Assembly (NCBI GenBank): GCA_905214435.1
Contig: CAJMMA010000058.1
Span: 1-11,793, forward strand
Direction of reading: 5' to 3'
Length of the DNA: 11,793 nucleotides
Source of the DNA: an uncultured bacterium
GTDB taxonomy: Bacteria; Actinomycetota; Coriobacteriia; Coriobacteriales; Coriobacteriaceae
The stretch's first letter is position 1. Every line of letters begins with the position of its first letter. Below, one piece after another: positions 5,372 through 11,793 of this stretch. The notes under the pieces were generated by a model. The model did not search any database and was not told where the DNA came from. It was given only the letters and a program-made list of their open reading frames with translations. Made by a program: the position numbers and the translations under genes.

Positions 5372-6657
5372 TAGGGGCGGACCTGGCCGGTGCCTCGGAG
5401 CTTGTATTTGTAGGTGGTGAGGGCCTCGGCGGCAAAGGGGCCGCGGGCGTGGAGCTTTTGGGTCGAGATGCCAATCTCGGCGCCCAGGCCAAACTCGCCG
5501 CCGTCGGTAAAGCGCGTGCTGGCGTTGGCATACACGGCCGAGGCATCGACCTCGTCCAGGAAGCGCTCGCAAGCATCCGTGTCCTCTGCAACGATGGCCT
5601 CGGAGTGCATCGTGCCGTAGCGGTTGATGTGCGCGATGGCCTCGTCCTCGTTCGCCACGACCTTCACGCTCATCTCGAGCGCCAGATACTCGCGACCCCA
5701 GTCCTCCTCAGTCGCGGCAACGTAGTCATCGCCCTCGGCAAGCCCGGCGTCGGCGCATGCGGCGCACGTGGCCTCGTCGCCGTGAAGGAGCACGCCGTGG
5801 TCATGCAGCACGGCCACGACCGCGGGCAAAAACGCATCGGCCACGGCACGGTCGACCAGCAGCGACTCGGCGGCATTGCACACGCCCACGCGCTGCGTCT
5901 TAGCGTTGACGATAATATTGAGCGCTTTATCGAAGTCGGCGGATTCATGCACGTAGATGTGGCAGTTACCCGTGCCCGTCTCGATCACCGGAACGAGCGA
6001 CTCGCGCACGCAGCGCTGGATCAGGCCCGCACCGCCACGCGGAATGAGTACATCGACGACGCCGCGGAGCTTCATGAGCTCGCCGGTGGCCTCGCGGTCG
6101 GTAGACTCGATCATCGACACGGCCTCGCGCGGGAAGCCCTTGGCCTCGAGCGCATCGGCCAGCAGTTCGGCAATCATGGCACACGAGTGATAGGCCAGCG
6201 AGCCGCCGCGCAGAATGCAGGCGTTGCCGGTGCGGATGCAGATGCCCGCGGCGTCGGCCGTCACGTTGGGGCGCGCCTCGTACACCATGGCGACCAGGCC
6301 CAACGGCACGCTCACGCGGGTGAGGTCCACGCCGCTTGCGAGCACGCGGTGGTCGAGCACGCGGCCTACGGGATCGGGCAGCTCGGCGAGCTTTTCCAGG
6401 CCGGCGGCCATGCCCTCGACGCGCTCAGGCGTCAGCAGCAGACGGTCGAGGAGTCCCGCCGAGGTCCCCGCATCGCGCGCGGCGGACATATCGAGCTCGT
6501 TGGCGGCGACGATGGAGTCGATACCGTTGCGCAGTGCTGCGGCCATGGCGCGCACGGCCTCCTGGCGCTGCTCGTCGCTCGCCGTGGCAAGCGAGGCCGA
6601 CGCTGCCTTAGCGGCAACGGCAAGATCGTGGACATACGTGGCTATATCGACCGACAT
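5371..6657 (-). CDS. proA: Gamma-glutamyl phosphate reductase (glutamate-5-semialdehyde dehydrogenase)
   Basis: This enzyme carries out the second step of proline synthesis: NADPH-dependent reduction of glutamyl-5-phosphate to glutamate-5-semialdehyde, which cyclises spontaneously. The 428-aa length is close to the family norm. Visible signatures are the cofactor-domain stretch VPLGLVAMVYEARPNVTADA (117-136), the catalytic cysteine C260 in QRVGVCNAAESLL, and the family's C-terminal block with ASTRFTDGGEFGLGAEIGIS followed by HARGP and TTYK. The C-terminus lines up in length with well-known ProA proteins, so the repeat overlapping its stop has not truncated it. The ATG at 6657 follows AGGAGAAAGGG. 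The gene is not adjacent to proB: an opposite-strand peptidase gene lies between them, so the two must be transcribed separately. It ends at its own terminator (5292-5320). Confidence 0.97.
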   Translation of the reverse strand: MSVDIATYVHDLAVAAKAASASLATASDEQRQEAVRAMAAALRNGIDSIVAANELDMSAARDAGTSAGLLDRLLLTPERVEGMAAGLEKLAELPDPVGRVLDHRVLASGVDLTRVSVPLGLVAMVYEARPNVTADAAGICIRTGNACILRGGSLAYHSCAMIAELLADALEAKGFPREAVSMIESTDREATGELMKLRGVVDVLIPRGGAGLIQRCVRESLVPVIETGTGNCHIYVHESADFDKALNIIVNAKTQRVGVCNAAESLLVDRAVADAFLPAVVAVLHDHGVLLHGDEATCAACADAGLAEGDDYVAATEEDWGREYLALEMSVKVVANEDEAIAHINRYGTMHSEAIVAEDTDACERFLDEVDASAVYANASTRFTDGGEFGLGAEIGISTQKLHARGPFAAEALTTYKYKLRGTGQVRP

Positions 6658-6700
6658 GGACGGCCCTTTCTCCTAGAAGTTTGCAACCATGGTAGCCGAT

Positions 6701-6731
6701 TTGCGCATGGCCTCGCCCGCGGCGGTAGAAT
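6701..6731 (+). promoter_or_regulatory. Putative promoter of the S33 hydrolase gene
   Basis: TTGCGC (6701-6706) and TAGAAT (6726-6731) are 19 nt apart. The -35 box equals the one proposed for carD. The position makes the ATG at 6770 the natural start and argues against the in-frame ATG at 6689, which would lie upstream of it. Confidence 0.4.
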
Positions 6732-6769
6732 TGGTCAACCCGAAACACCGCAACGAACGGAAGACTCAC

Positions 6770-8188
6770 ATGGCCCTCATTACTTCGTACCACGTCCCCG
6801 GCCTGTATGTCGAGGACCACAGCATCGATGTCCCCCTTGACTGGCGCGGCCTGGAGCCGATGCTCCTGGCCGTCGGCAGCACCATGCGCCGCGGCGCTAT
6901 ACCGACACCCATCGCCGGCGCGCCCGAGAGCATCAAGCTCTTCTACCGCGTGGTTTGCGCACCCGACCGCATCAACGACGACCTGCCGCTCCTTCTCTTT
7001 TTGCAGGGTGGCCCCGGTGGCGAGAGCCCGCGTCCGCTGTCGCCCACAAGCGATGGCTGGATCGAAGAGGCCGTCAAGCATTTCCGCGTCGTGCTGCCCG
7101 ACCAGCGCGGTACCGGGCGCAGCAGCTGTGTAGACGGGCGCACGATTGCCGCACTGGGCGAGCGTGCCGAGGCAGCCGGCGCCGATGCGGACCGCTCGCA
7201 GGCGGACTTCCTCAAGCGCCACCTCGCCAGCTCCATCGTGCGCGATTTTGAGTACCTGCGCCTGGTGGGCTTTGGCGGCAGGCCCTGGGTCACGCTCGGG
7301 CAGAGCTACGGCGGCTTTTTGACGCTGAGCTACCTGTCGCTCTTCCCCGAGGGCGTGGCGGCAAGCTTTACCTGCGGCGGCATCCCCCACGTACCGGCGA
7401 GCGCAAGCGAGGTCTACGCGCACACCTTCCCGCGCATGGCTGCCAAGACGCAGCAGTATTACAACCGCTACCCCGCCGACGTCGAGCGCGTGGCGGCCCT
7501 GGCAGATGCCCTCGAGGAGCAAAAGCCCGTGCTACCAGACGGCTCGCCGATGACGGTCGAACGCCTGCAGCTCATGGGCAGCGACTTTGGCATGAAGCCG
7601 AGCTTTGAGCGCATGCATTGGATTATCGATCATGCTTTTGTTGACGGCGACGGCACGCTGGCCTGCGGCGCCTCGGTATCCGACAGCTTTTTGATGCGCG
7701 CCTTCGAGCGCACCAACACGCGCACGAATCCGCTGTACTGGACGCTTCAGGAGTTCATCTACGCCGACGGCGACACCATGCCCATTCGCTGGGCCGCGGC
7801 AGAAGAGAAGGCCCATCGTGCCGAGTTCGACACGCTCACGCGACCGCTCATGTTTACCGGCGAGGCCATGTTCCCGTGGATGTTTGAGCAGATGCCCGAA
7901 CTTAAGCCCTTCAAGCCGGCGATGGATCTGCTTATGGAAGACACAAGCTGGGACAAGATCTACGACCCGCAGCGCCTGGCGTGCAACGAGGTGCCCCTGC
8001 AGGCCGCGGTGTACTTCGATGACATGTACGTGGACCCGGGCATGCAGCTCGATACGCTCAGCCGCGTGGGCAACTCGCATGCCTGGGTGACCAACGAGTT
8101 CGAGCACGACGGCTTGCACGGCAGCGTGGTGTTCAAGCACCTCTTCGACGAAGCCCTCAACCGCGGAGACCTGCGCCAGATCTTCTAG
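6770..8188 (+). CDS. Alpha/beta-hydrolase, peptidase family S33 (prolyl aminopeptidase-like)
   Basis: The 472-aa protein resembles proline iminopeptidases, which remove an N-terminal residue, classically proline, from small peptides. Family marks are the oxyanion-hole motif FLQGGPGGES (78-86), LPDQRGTGRSS (109-119), and the nucleophile elbow LGQSYGG with S179. The acid is probably in FDDMYVDPG (416-424), and the histidine is probably H446 in WVTNEFEHDGL, a form typical of the actinobacterial branch. No signal peptide or membrane segment is evident, so it is probably cytosolic. The start at 6770 has GGAAG about 7 nt upstream and fits the promoter at 6701-6731. An ATG 27 codons earlier has no ribosome binding site. 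The gene diverges from proA and converges on proB, so it sits between two proline-synthesis genes. Substrate preference cannot be read from the sequence; another aminopeptidase or esterase role is possible. Confidence 0.87.
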   Translation: MALITSYHVPGLYVEDHSIDVPLDWRGLEPMLLAVGSTMRRGAIPTPIAGAPESIKLFYRVVCAPDRINDDLPLLLFLQGGPGGESPRPLSPTSDGWIEEAVKHFRVVLPDQRGTGRSSCVDGRTIAALGERAEAAGADADRSQADFLKRHLASSIVRDFEYLRLVGFGGRPWVTLGQSYGGFLTLSYLSLFPEGVAASFTCGGIPHVPASASEVYAHTFPRMAAKTQQYYNRYPADVERVAALADALEEQKPVLPDGSPMTVERLQLMGSDFGMKPSFERMHWIIDHAFVDGDGTLACGASVSDSFLMRAFERTNTRTNPLYWTLQEFIYADGDTMPIRWAAAEEKAHRAEFDTLTRPLMFTGEAMFPWMFEQMPELKPFKPAMDLLMEDTSWDKIYDPQRLACNEVPLQAAVYFDDMYVDPGMQLDTLSRVGNSHAWVTNEFEHDGLHGSVVFKHLFDEALNRGDLRQIF

Positions 8189-8190
8189 CA

Positions 8191-8239
8191 AAGGAGTGTC
8201 CCAAAGTGCCGGCACATAAGGAACGTCCCCAAGTGCCGG
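8191..8239. repeat. Tandem pair of 22-nt repeats in the 3' UTR of the S33 gene
   Basis: Two direct copies (8191-8212 and 8218-8239; 27-nt period) match at 19 of 22 positions and share GTCCC and AAGTGCCGG. The first copy ends in the palindrome GTGCCGGCAC (8206-8215). They start 2 nt after the S33 gene's stop and end at the terminator. On the other strand they contain GGGAC, as does the 44-nt repeat family. Confidence 0.8.
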
Positions 8240-8291
8240 AAAAGGAGAGGCAGCACTGCTGGCAAAACGAGCCGCAGCGCTGCCTCTCTTT
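8240..8291. terminator. Bidirectional terminator between the S33 gene and proB
   Basis: A 15-bp stem with one mismatch (8245-8259 with 8274-8288, built on GAGAGGCAGC) encloses a 14-nt loop. TTT follows on the plus strand (8289-8291) and TTTT on the minus strand (8240-8243, after CC). The proB stop codon overlaps its edge. Confidence 0.88.
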
Positions 8292-9417
8292 ATGCAAACA
8301 CTATCAAGTTGTCTCGATGGATCGCCGGCTTCTCGGCTAGGTCTGCCAGCAGGCGGTTGCTGGCGATCTGGTCCTGGCGGCGGCCGGCGGCAAGTTCCAG
8401 CACGTCCGAATCGGCCTCGGCGATACCGCGGGCGACAACCATGCCGCTCGGGTCGCACACGTCGAGCACATCGCCCTCGGCAAACTGGCCATCGACCTCG
8501 CGAATACCCACCGCGAGCAGCGACGATCCGCGGCTGACCAGCGCCTTCGCGGCGCCGTCATCGACCGTCACCGAGCCGTGCGCCTTGTCGCCCAGTGCAA
8601 TCCACAACTTGCGCGGCGCAATGTCCAGGCGCTCCGCCGGCGGATCGAACAGCGTACCCACGCTCTCGCCGCGGGCCAGACGCACGAGCGCATCGGGCTC
8701 CTCGCCCGAGCAAATCACGCTTTGAATGCCCGCCGTCATGAGAATGCGGCTCGCGCGAATCTTGGTGATCATGCCGCCCGTACCCACCGATGTGGAAGAA
8801 TCGCCCGCCGAGGCGATAATCTTGGCATCGATCTTATGCACGACCGGGATAAACTCGGCCGTCGGATCCTCATGCGGATTGGCGGTGTAGAGGCCATCGA
8901 TGTCCGAGAGCGTCACGCACAGATCGGCAGAAACCAGGCAGCTCACAAGCGCCGCCAGCGTGTCGTTGTCGCCAAACTTGATCTCATCGACGGTGACGGT
9001 ATCGTTCTCGTTGACGACCGGCACCACGCCGAGCTCCACCAGGCGAAGCAGGGCGTCGCGCGCGTGCAGGTAGGACGTGCGGCGCGCCGTGTCGTGACGC
9101 GTGAGCAGCACGAGCGAGGTGAGCAGGTCGCGCGCATGGAACTCCTCGTCGTAGGCCGACGAGATGATGCACTGACCGGCCGAGGCGCAGGCCTGCAGGC
9201 TCGGCAGGTCGCCGACCGGCTTACGGTCGAAGCCCAGCACGGGATAGCCGCAGGCAATGGCGCCCGAGCTCACCACGATCAGGCGCCAGCCAAGCTCGCG
9301 CAGCGCTGCGGCCTGGTCGGCAAGCCCGCCGATAAAGGCGCGGTTGACCTTGCCGTCGGCGCCCACCACCGTGGACGAACCGATCTTTACCACCATCGTT
9401 TTATAAGAAGTCGTCAT
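8290..9417 (-). CDS. proB: Glutamate 5-kinase
   Basis: This is the first and usually feedback-controlled step of proline synthesis: ATP-dependent phosphorylation of glutamate to glutamyl-5-phosphate, which goes directly to ProA. The 375-aa protein has an amino-acid-kinase domain (about 7-255), with VVKIGSS at 9-15, VVSSGAIACG (48-57), VPVVNENDTV (132-141), KFGDNDTLAALV (147-158) and GTGGMITKI (212-220), followed by a C-terminal PUA domain (about 265-360), as in the long bacterial form. The ATG at 9417 is used; an internal ATG at 9396, just before VVKIG, has no ribosome binding site, and the one at 9417 is itself weak (GGTTTG). It lies 79 nt downstream of pncB on the same strand with no terminator between, so co-transcription is likely. 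It ends at the shared terminator 8240-8291. Confidence 0.96.
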   Translation of the reverse strand: MTTSYKTMVVKIGSSTVVGADGKVNRAFIGGLADQAAALRELGWRLIVVSSGAIACGYPVLGFDRKPVGDLPSLQACASAGQCIISSAYDEEFHARDLLTSLVLLTRHDTARRTSYLHARDALLRLVELGVVPVVNENDTVTVDEIKFGDNDTLAALVSCLVSADLCVTLSDIDGLYTANPHEDPTAEFIPVVHKIDAKIIASAGDSSTSVGTGGMITKIRASRILMTAGIQSVICSGEEPDALVRLARGESVGTLFDPPAERLDIAPRKLWIALGDKAHGSVTVDDGAAKALVSRGSSLLAVGIREVDGQFAEGDVLDVCDPSGMVVARGIAEADSDVLELAAGRRQDQIASNRLLADLAEKPAIHRDNLIVFA

Positions 9418-9496
9418 ACGTCAAACCAATCAACTGTTCAGCGAACGGCCGAGGCGGTGGCCAGGGAAGCGTGACTCGCCCCTACCGCCCAAGGAA

Positions 9497-11002
9497 TTAG
9501 TGAGCCCAGGGAAAGGCAGAGGCCGCGGCCATGTTCTTGCGCACGAGCTCGTCGCGCACCTGAGCCAGGCCCTGCTCCATACCCACCACATAGGTCTGCG
9601 GGTACAGGAAGCGCTTGAAAGCTGCGTCCAGATGGTCGAGCGCCCAAGCACAGCGCTCGCGCGCGTCCTGGATGCTCTCACGCGGAGCCACCGCACTGCC
9701 ATCGCGCACGATCGGCACCAGCAGCTCGCGATACTCGAGTTCGGACACGTCGGTCACCAGGGCGGCATCGTTCACGGCCACAAGGGTATTGCCGCGCGCG
9801 GCGCCCTCCCCTGCCAGATGATCCTCGTCATAAATCATGTCGCAAACCGGGCCGCCAAAGCCGTCGTAATAGCGTCGTACGCGCTGCACGCCGGGGATCG
9901 TGCGCTTGTAGGGCTGCTCGGAAAGCTTCACCACCGGCGTCCACGGCTCCGCGTCGCTCGCACGACGGGCCGAAAGCTTGTACACGCCGCCCAGCGCAGG
10001 CTGATCGTAGCAGGTCGCGAGTTTGGTGCCCACGCCAAAGCTGTCGATGGGCGCGCCCTGGTCGAGCAGGGACTGAATCGTGTACTCATCCAAATCGTTA
10101 GAAACCGAGATCCCCACATAGGGCAGGCCCTCGGCATCAAAACGGCCGCGCACATACTTTGAGAGCTTGGCGAGGTCGCCGGAGTCGATGCGAATGGCCG
10201 ACAGGCGCTCGCCCACCGCTTCCATCTCCTTGGCAACCGTAATGGCATGTTCACAGCCCTCGCGCACGTCATAGGTGTCGATGAGCAGCGTACAGTTCTT
10301 GGGGCTCGACTTGGCAAAGGCGCGGAAGGCCTCGAGCTCGGAATCGAAGCTCATCACCCAGCTGTGCGCATGCGTGCCAAAGACGGGAATACCGTAGCGG
10401 CGGCCGGCGAGCACATTGGACGTAGAGGAGCAGCCGGCAACGTAGCTCGCGCGCGCGACGGCCAAGCCGCCATCGGGACCCTGAGCGCGGCGCAGGCCAA
10501 ACTCGGCAACGGGACGGCCGTCCGCCGCCAGCACCACGCGCGCCGTCTTGGTGGCGACAAGCGTCTGGAACCCAACGATGTTGAGCAGCGCCGTCTCGAG
10601 CAGCTGGCACTCCAGCGCGGGGCCGGTGACGCGAACCATGGGCTCGCGCGGAAAGACGAGCTCGCCCTCGGGGACGGCGTCGATGTTTACATGCGCACGA
10701 AAATCGCGCAGGTAGTCGAGGAATGCAGGCTTGAACATCGCGCCGCCGGCCGGGGCCTGAAGTGAGGCGAGGTAGTCGATATCCTCGGGCGTAAAGCGCA
10801 GATTCTCGACCAGCTCGGGCAGTTCGGCGGTGCCGCACATGACAGCATAGGCGCTGCCAAAGGGGTGGTCGCGGTAAAACGCGGTAAAACAACCCTGCTC
10901 ATTGGCCTTGCCGCTCTCCCACAGGCCCTGGGCCATAGTGAGCTCGTACAGATCGGTGAGCATTGCAATGTCGGTGGGATGCGAGATGTCGGTCAAAGCC
11001 AT
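9497..11002 (-). CDS. pncB: Nicotinate phosphoribosyltransferase
   Basis: This NAD salvage enzyme joins nicotinate and PRPP, with ATP hydrolysis, to give nicotinate mononucleotide in the cytosol. The 501-aa length is usual for the Gram-positive type. Recognisable segments: MLTDLYELTMAQGLW (14-28), EFGLRRAQGPDGG (167-179), VFGTHAHSWVMSF (207-219) with H211 or H213 as the phosphorylated or active-site histidine, the phosphate-binding IRIDSGDL (270-277), GISVSNDLDE (297-306) and SFGVGTKL (321-328). The ATG at 11002 has GAAAGG about 9 nt upstream. It follows the tail-anchored protein gene by 81 nt and precedes proB by 79 nt on the same strand, with no terminator visible in either gap, so the three genes may share a transcript. 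Confidence 0.96.
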   Translation of the reverse strand: MALTDISHPTDIAMLTDLYELTMAQGLWESGKANEQGCFTAFYRDHPFGSAYAVMCGTAELPELVENLRFTPEDIDYLASLQAPAGGAMFKPAFLDYLRDFRAHVNIDAVPEGELVFPREPMVRVTGPALECQLLETALLNIVGFQTLVATKTARVVLAADGRPVAEFGLRRAQGPDGGLAVARASYVAGCSSTSNVLAGRRYGIPVFGTHAHSWVMSFDSELEAFRAFAKSSPKNCTLLIDTYDVREGCEHAITVAKEMEAVGERLSAIRIDSGDLAKLSKYVRGRFDAEGLPYVGISVSNDLDEYTIQSLLDQGAPIDSFGVGTKLATCYDQPALGGVYKLSARRASDAEPWTPVVKLSEQPYKRTIPGVQRVRRYYDGFGGPVCDMIYDEDHLAGEGAARGNTLVAVNDAALVTDVSELEYRELLVPIVRDGSAVAPRESIQDARERCAWALDHLDAAFKRFLYPQTYVVGMEQGLAQVRDELVRKNMAAASAFPWAH

Positions 11003-11083
11003 GGGGCGACCTTTCGGATGCGTTGTGCAGAGGTTGAGGGTTGGCGAGGCGGGCGTGCGGGCATGGAGCCCAGCGCGAACAGG

Positions 11084-11524
11084 CTAGTACAGACCCATGC
11101 TGGTCAGGATCGTGTAGCCCATAAAGATGACAAACGCGATGAGGGCAAGGACAATGATGATTTTTTGAGCCGGCGCCATACCGGGGATCTCGTTCTCGCC
11201 CGTGGGCTCCTTGGAGGTGACCATGCACTGGGCAAAGGTCATCTCGTCACGGCTCGGTTTGGGCTCGACGGGCTTGGGGCGAGCGGCCCTTTTAGGCTGA
11301 GGTTTGGGCGCGGCGGGCGCGGGCTTCGCGGCGGCGGGCTTGGGCGCGGGGGCGACGTTCGCGGCGGCCTCCTCGGCCTTCTCGCGCTCGGCACGCAGGG
11401 CGGTCAGCTCCTCACGCTCGCGACGTGCCTCTTCCTGGGCCTCGCGGCGGGCCTTCTCGGCGCGGAGCTCTTCCAACTCGGCGCGTTCCTCGGCAGACAG
11501 TGGTTGGGACTCAAGCTCGGCCAT
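11084..11524 (-). CDS. Small tail-anchored membrane protein with coiled coil and Pro/Ala/Lys linker (unknown function)
   Basis: The 146-aa product is not a family I recognise. Three parts are visible. The first is a charged N-terminal region (about 8-55), rich in Glu, Arg and Ala and heptad-like, probably a coiled coil. The second is a low-complexity Ala/Pro/Lys linker (about 56-92). The third is a conserved-looking segment (FAQCMVTSKEPTGENEIPGM, 97-116) followed by one hydrophobic helix (KIIIVLALIAFVIFMGYTIL, 121-140) ending 6 residues from the C-terminus. With no signal peptide, this fits a tail anchor with the coiled coil in the cytosol. The ATG at 11524 has AAAGGG upstream; an earlier in-frame ATG at 11560 lies inside a terminator hairpin and is rejected. 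It begins 19 nt past the tRNA-Ala terminator and precedes pncB. The conserved segment before the membrane helix suggests a partner-binding role, but that is a guess. Confidence 0.75.
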   Translation of the reverse strand: MAELESQPLSAEERAELEELRAEKARREAQEEARREREELTALRAEREKAEEAAANVAPAPKPAAAKPAPAAPKPQPKRAARPKPVEPKPSRDEMTFAQCMVTSKEPTGENEIPGMAPAQKIIIVLALIAFVIFMGYTILTSMGLY

Positions 11525-11539
11525 GGTACAGCCCTTTCT

Positions 11540-11568
11540 TTTAAAAAAAGCCGCCGACACAATGTCAG
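11540..11568 (-). promoter_or_regulatory. Possible promoter embedded in the tRNA-Ala terminator
   Basis: On the minus strand, CTGACA (11563-11568) lies 17 nt before TTTAAA (11540-11545). These overlap the hairpin and T run of the terminator. It would start transcription a few bases before the ribosome binding site of the tail-anchored protein gene. Confidence 0.35.
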
Positions 11569-11574
11569 CGGCTT
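11543..11574 (-). terminator. Intrinsic terminator after tRNA-Ala
   Basis: On the minus strand, AAGCCGC (11574-11568), one mismatch, and TGAC-side pairs close on a 3-nt loop: arms 11548-11559 and 11563-11574 pair with a single A-C mismatch. Seven T follow (11543-11549). It lies 15 nt past the tRNA 3' end. Confidence 0.9.
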
Positions 11575-11588
11575 ATCAAATCCAAGGG

Positions 11589-11661
11589 TGGAGACGAAGG
11601 GAGTCGAACCCTCGGCCTCTGCCATGCGACGGCAGCGCTCTCCCAACTGAGCTACGTCCCC
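11589..11661 (-). tRNA. tRNA-Ala (anticodon CGC)
   Basis: The 73-nt cloverleaf folds fully: acceptor GGGGACG/CGTCTCC, D arm GCTC...GAGC, anticodon arm CTGCC/GGCAG with loop GTCGCAT, a 5-nt variable loop, and T arm GAGGG-TTCGACT-CCCTT. The anticodon CGC reads the GCG alanine codon. The acceptor carries the G3-U70 wobble pair that marks alanine tRNAs, which confirms the identity independently. The 3' CCA is not encoded (A73 is followed by CCC). It has its own promoter (11675-11702) and terminator. Confidence 0.97.
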
Positions 11662-11674
11662 AGGACAAGTTGAT

Positions 11675-11702
11675 ATTTTACCTACGGCTCGCCAACTGTC
11701 AA
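11675..11702 (-). promoter_or_regulatory. Promoter of tRNA-Ala
   Basis: A perfect TTGACA (11697-11702) and TAAAAT (11675-11680) are separated by 16 nt on the minus strand, about 13 nt before the mature tRNA 5' end. This is the best promoter match in the window. Confidence 0.8.
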
Positions 11703-11793
11703 CGCCCAATAACCAGTCTTTTTGGGGCGGAGCTTTTTTGCCTTGATTATCGACTTTATCCGAACACCTCCCACATTCATCCGTACATGTACG

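Noticed and set aside
5362..6840. Long plus-strand open frame (492 codons) antisense to proA
   Set aside because: It is a codon-bias shadow of proA, rich in His/Arg/Gly/Val, with no recognisable domain.
11687..11793. Minus-strand frame entering from the right edge and ending at a TAG near 11687
   Set aside because: Only about 35 codons are visible, and it overlaps the strong tRNA-Ala promoter. Its codon use is unlike the neighbours, so it is treated as chance.
11782..11793. 12-bp palindrome CGTACATGTACG at the window edge
   Set aside because: It is cut by the window end and has no visible context, so no role can be argued.

Overview
The window looks like chromosomal DNA from a high-GC actinobacterium, most likely Coriobacteriia and probably close to Collinsella. 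The reasons are GC-rich housekeeping genes, clear AGGAGG-type ribosome binding sites, and a CarD-type RNA polymerase regulator beside biosynthetic genes. The genus is an inference from gene content and style, not a search result. There is no CRISPR array, rRNA or prophage.

Layout. At the left edge, on the minus strand, is the start of an unidentified gene (1-104) behind a long intergenic stretch holding a 27-nt inverted repeat pair. Next is argS (minus, 633-2486), divergent from a carD/cdnL-family gene (plus, 2829-3314). A REP-associated tyrosine transposase (RAYT, plus, 3671-4429) follows, then an HD-domain phosphohydrolase (minus, 4600-5199) and proA (minus, 5371-6657). Divergent from proA is a secreted-or-cytosolic-ambiguous S33 (prolyl aminopeptidase-like) hydrolase (plus, 6770-8188). 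It converges on proB (minus, 8290-9417), which lies downstream of pncB (9497-11002) and a small tail-anchored coiled-coil protein (11084-11524). A tRNA-Ala(CGC) gene (minus, 11589-11661) with its own promoter and terminator is near the right edge.

How the genes work together. ProB and ProA catalyse the first two steps from glutamate towards proline, but here they are separated by an opposite-strand peptidase gene whose family releases N-terminal proline. PncB feeds NAD salvage, and ArgRS and tRNA-Ala serve translation. Most transcription units end in well-formed intrinsic terminators.

The most interesting structure is a family of 44-nt imperfect-palindromic repeats (3313-3356 plus; 4558-4601 and 5328-5371 minus). 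Each copy starts inside the stop codon of a gene, reads in the same direction as that gene, and sits before the gene's intrinsic terminator. Two copies in inverted orientation flank the RAYT gene, which makes this a candidate REP/RAYT (REPtron-like) locus. A second, tandem 22-nt repeat (8191-8239) sits in the same kind of place behind the peptidase gene.
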